Source: Deltaproteobacteria bacterium
GTDB lineage: Bacteria; Desulfobacterota; Desulfobaccia; Desulfobaccales; Desulfobaccaceae
Assembly (NCBI GenBank): GCA_016874895.1
Contig: VGSX01000197.1
Location: forward strand, 1-6,846
Reading direction: 5' to 3'
DNA: 6,846 nucleotides
Position numbers and translations under genes: made by a program. Shown here piece after piece: positions 6,804 through 6,846 of this stretch (the first letter of the stretch is position 1; the number at the start of each line of letters is the position of its first letter). The notes beneath the pieces are model-generated. The model saw only the letters and a program-made list of their open reading frames with translations. It did no database searches and had not been told where the DNA came from.

Positions 6804-6846
6804 GTGGGTAGTTACCTAGAGAACGATGCAGCCAAAACAATTCACC
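6804..6846 (+). CDS. Start of an unrecognised downstream gene (3' partial)
   Basis: A frame is open to the window end and reads MGSYLENDAAKTIH from GTG 6804, with GGGAG 7 bases upstream. The same frame can also start at ATG 6765, overlapping the formyltransferase stop by 11 bases and adding MLHNESIGIGSTP at the front. The operon spacing fits either choice. Only 14 to 27 residues are visible and I do not recognise the family. The other two forward frames are closed in this stretch (TGA at 6776, TAG at 6817), which modestly supports this frame as the next gene. Confidence 0.35.
   Translation, partial: MGSYLENDAAKTIH

Noticed and set aside
6775..6819. ATG 6775 overlapping the formyltransferase stop as TAATG
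   Set aside because: The frame closes after 14 codons at TAG 6817-6819.

Overview
This window is part of a cell-surface polysaccharide (O-antigen or capsule type) biosynthesis cluster, with every gene on the + strand. The core genes are about 60% GC, packed as a bacterial operon with a 4-base ATGA overlap and gaps of 2 and 6 bases. The gene set (nucleotide-sugar enzymes plus a Wzx-type flippase) fits a Gram-negative bacterium. The GC content and style would suit a Desulfobacterota-like or similar proteobacterial lineage, but this is a weak inference and no marker gene is present.

Layout. Positions 2-325 hold the 3' end of a FlaA1/CapD/WbpM-type nucleotide-sugar 4,6-dehydratase. After a 79-base gap comes a tight three-gene block. 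It contains a WbpA-type UDP-GlcNAc 6-dehydrogenase (405-1733), a single-frame fusion of a WbpB-type 3-dehydrogenase with a WbpD-type N-acetyltransferase (1736-3337), and a WbpE-type PLP aminotransferase (3334-4452). A Wzx-like flippase follows (4459-5763), then a 55-base AT-rich gap and a formyltransferase (5819-6775) whose 5' part is strikingly AT-rich. The window probably ends in the first codons of another gene.

How the genes work together. The block supplies all four activities that convert UDP-GlcNAc to UDP-2,3-diacetamido-2,3-dideoxy-D-glucuronic acid: C6 oxidation (A), C3 oxidation (B), transamination (E) and 3-N-acetylation (D). The WbpI-type 2-epimerase that would make the manno isomer is not in the window. 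The flippase would export the finished lipid-linked repeat unit. The formyltransferase may N-formylate an amino sugar of the same glycan.

The most notable features are the B-D fusion, which joins steps 2 and 4 of the pathway and leaves step 3 on a separate protein, and the composition mosaic in the formyltransferase. I see no RNA genes, insertion sequences, CRISPR arrays or convincing terminators. I do not see a wholly new system; this is a recognisable pathway with an unusual gene architecture.
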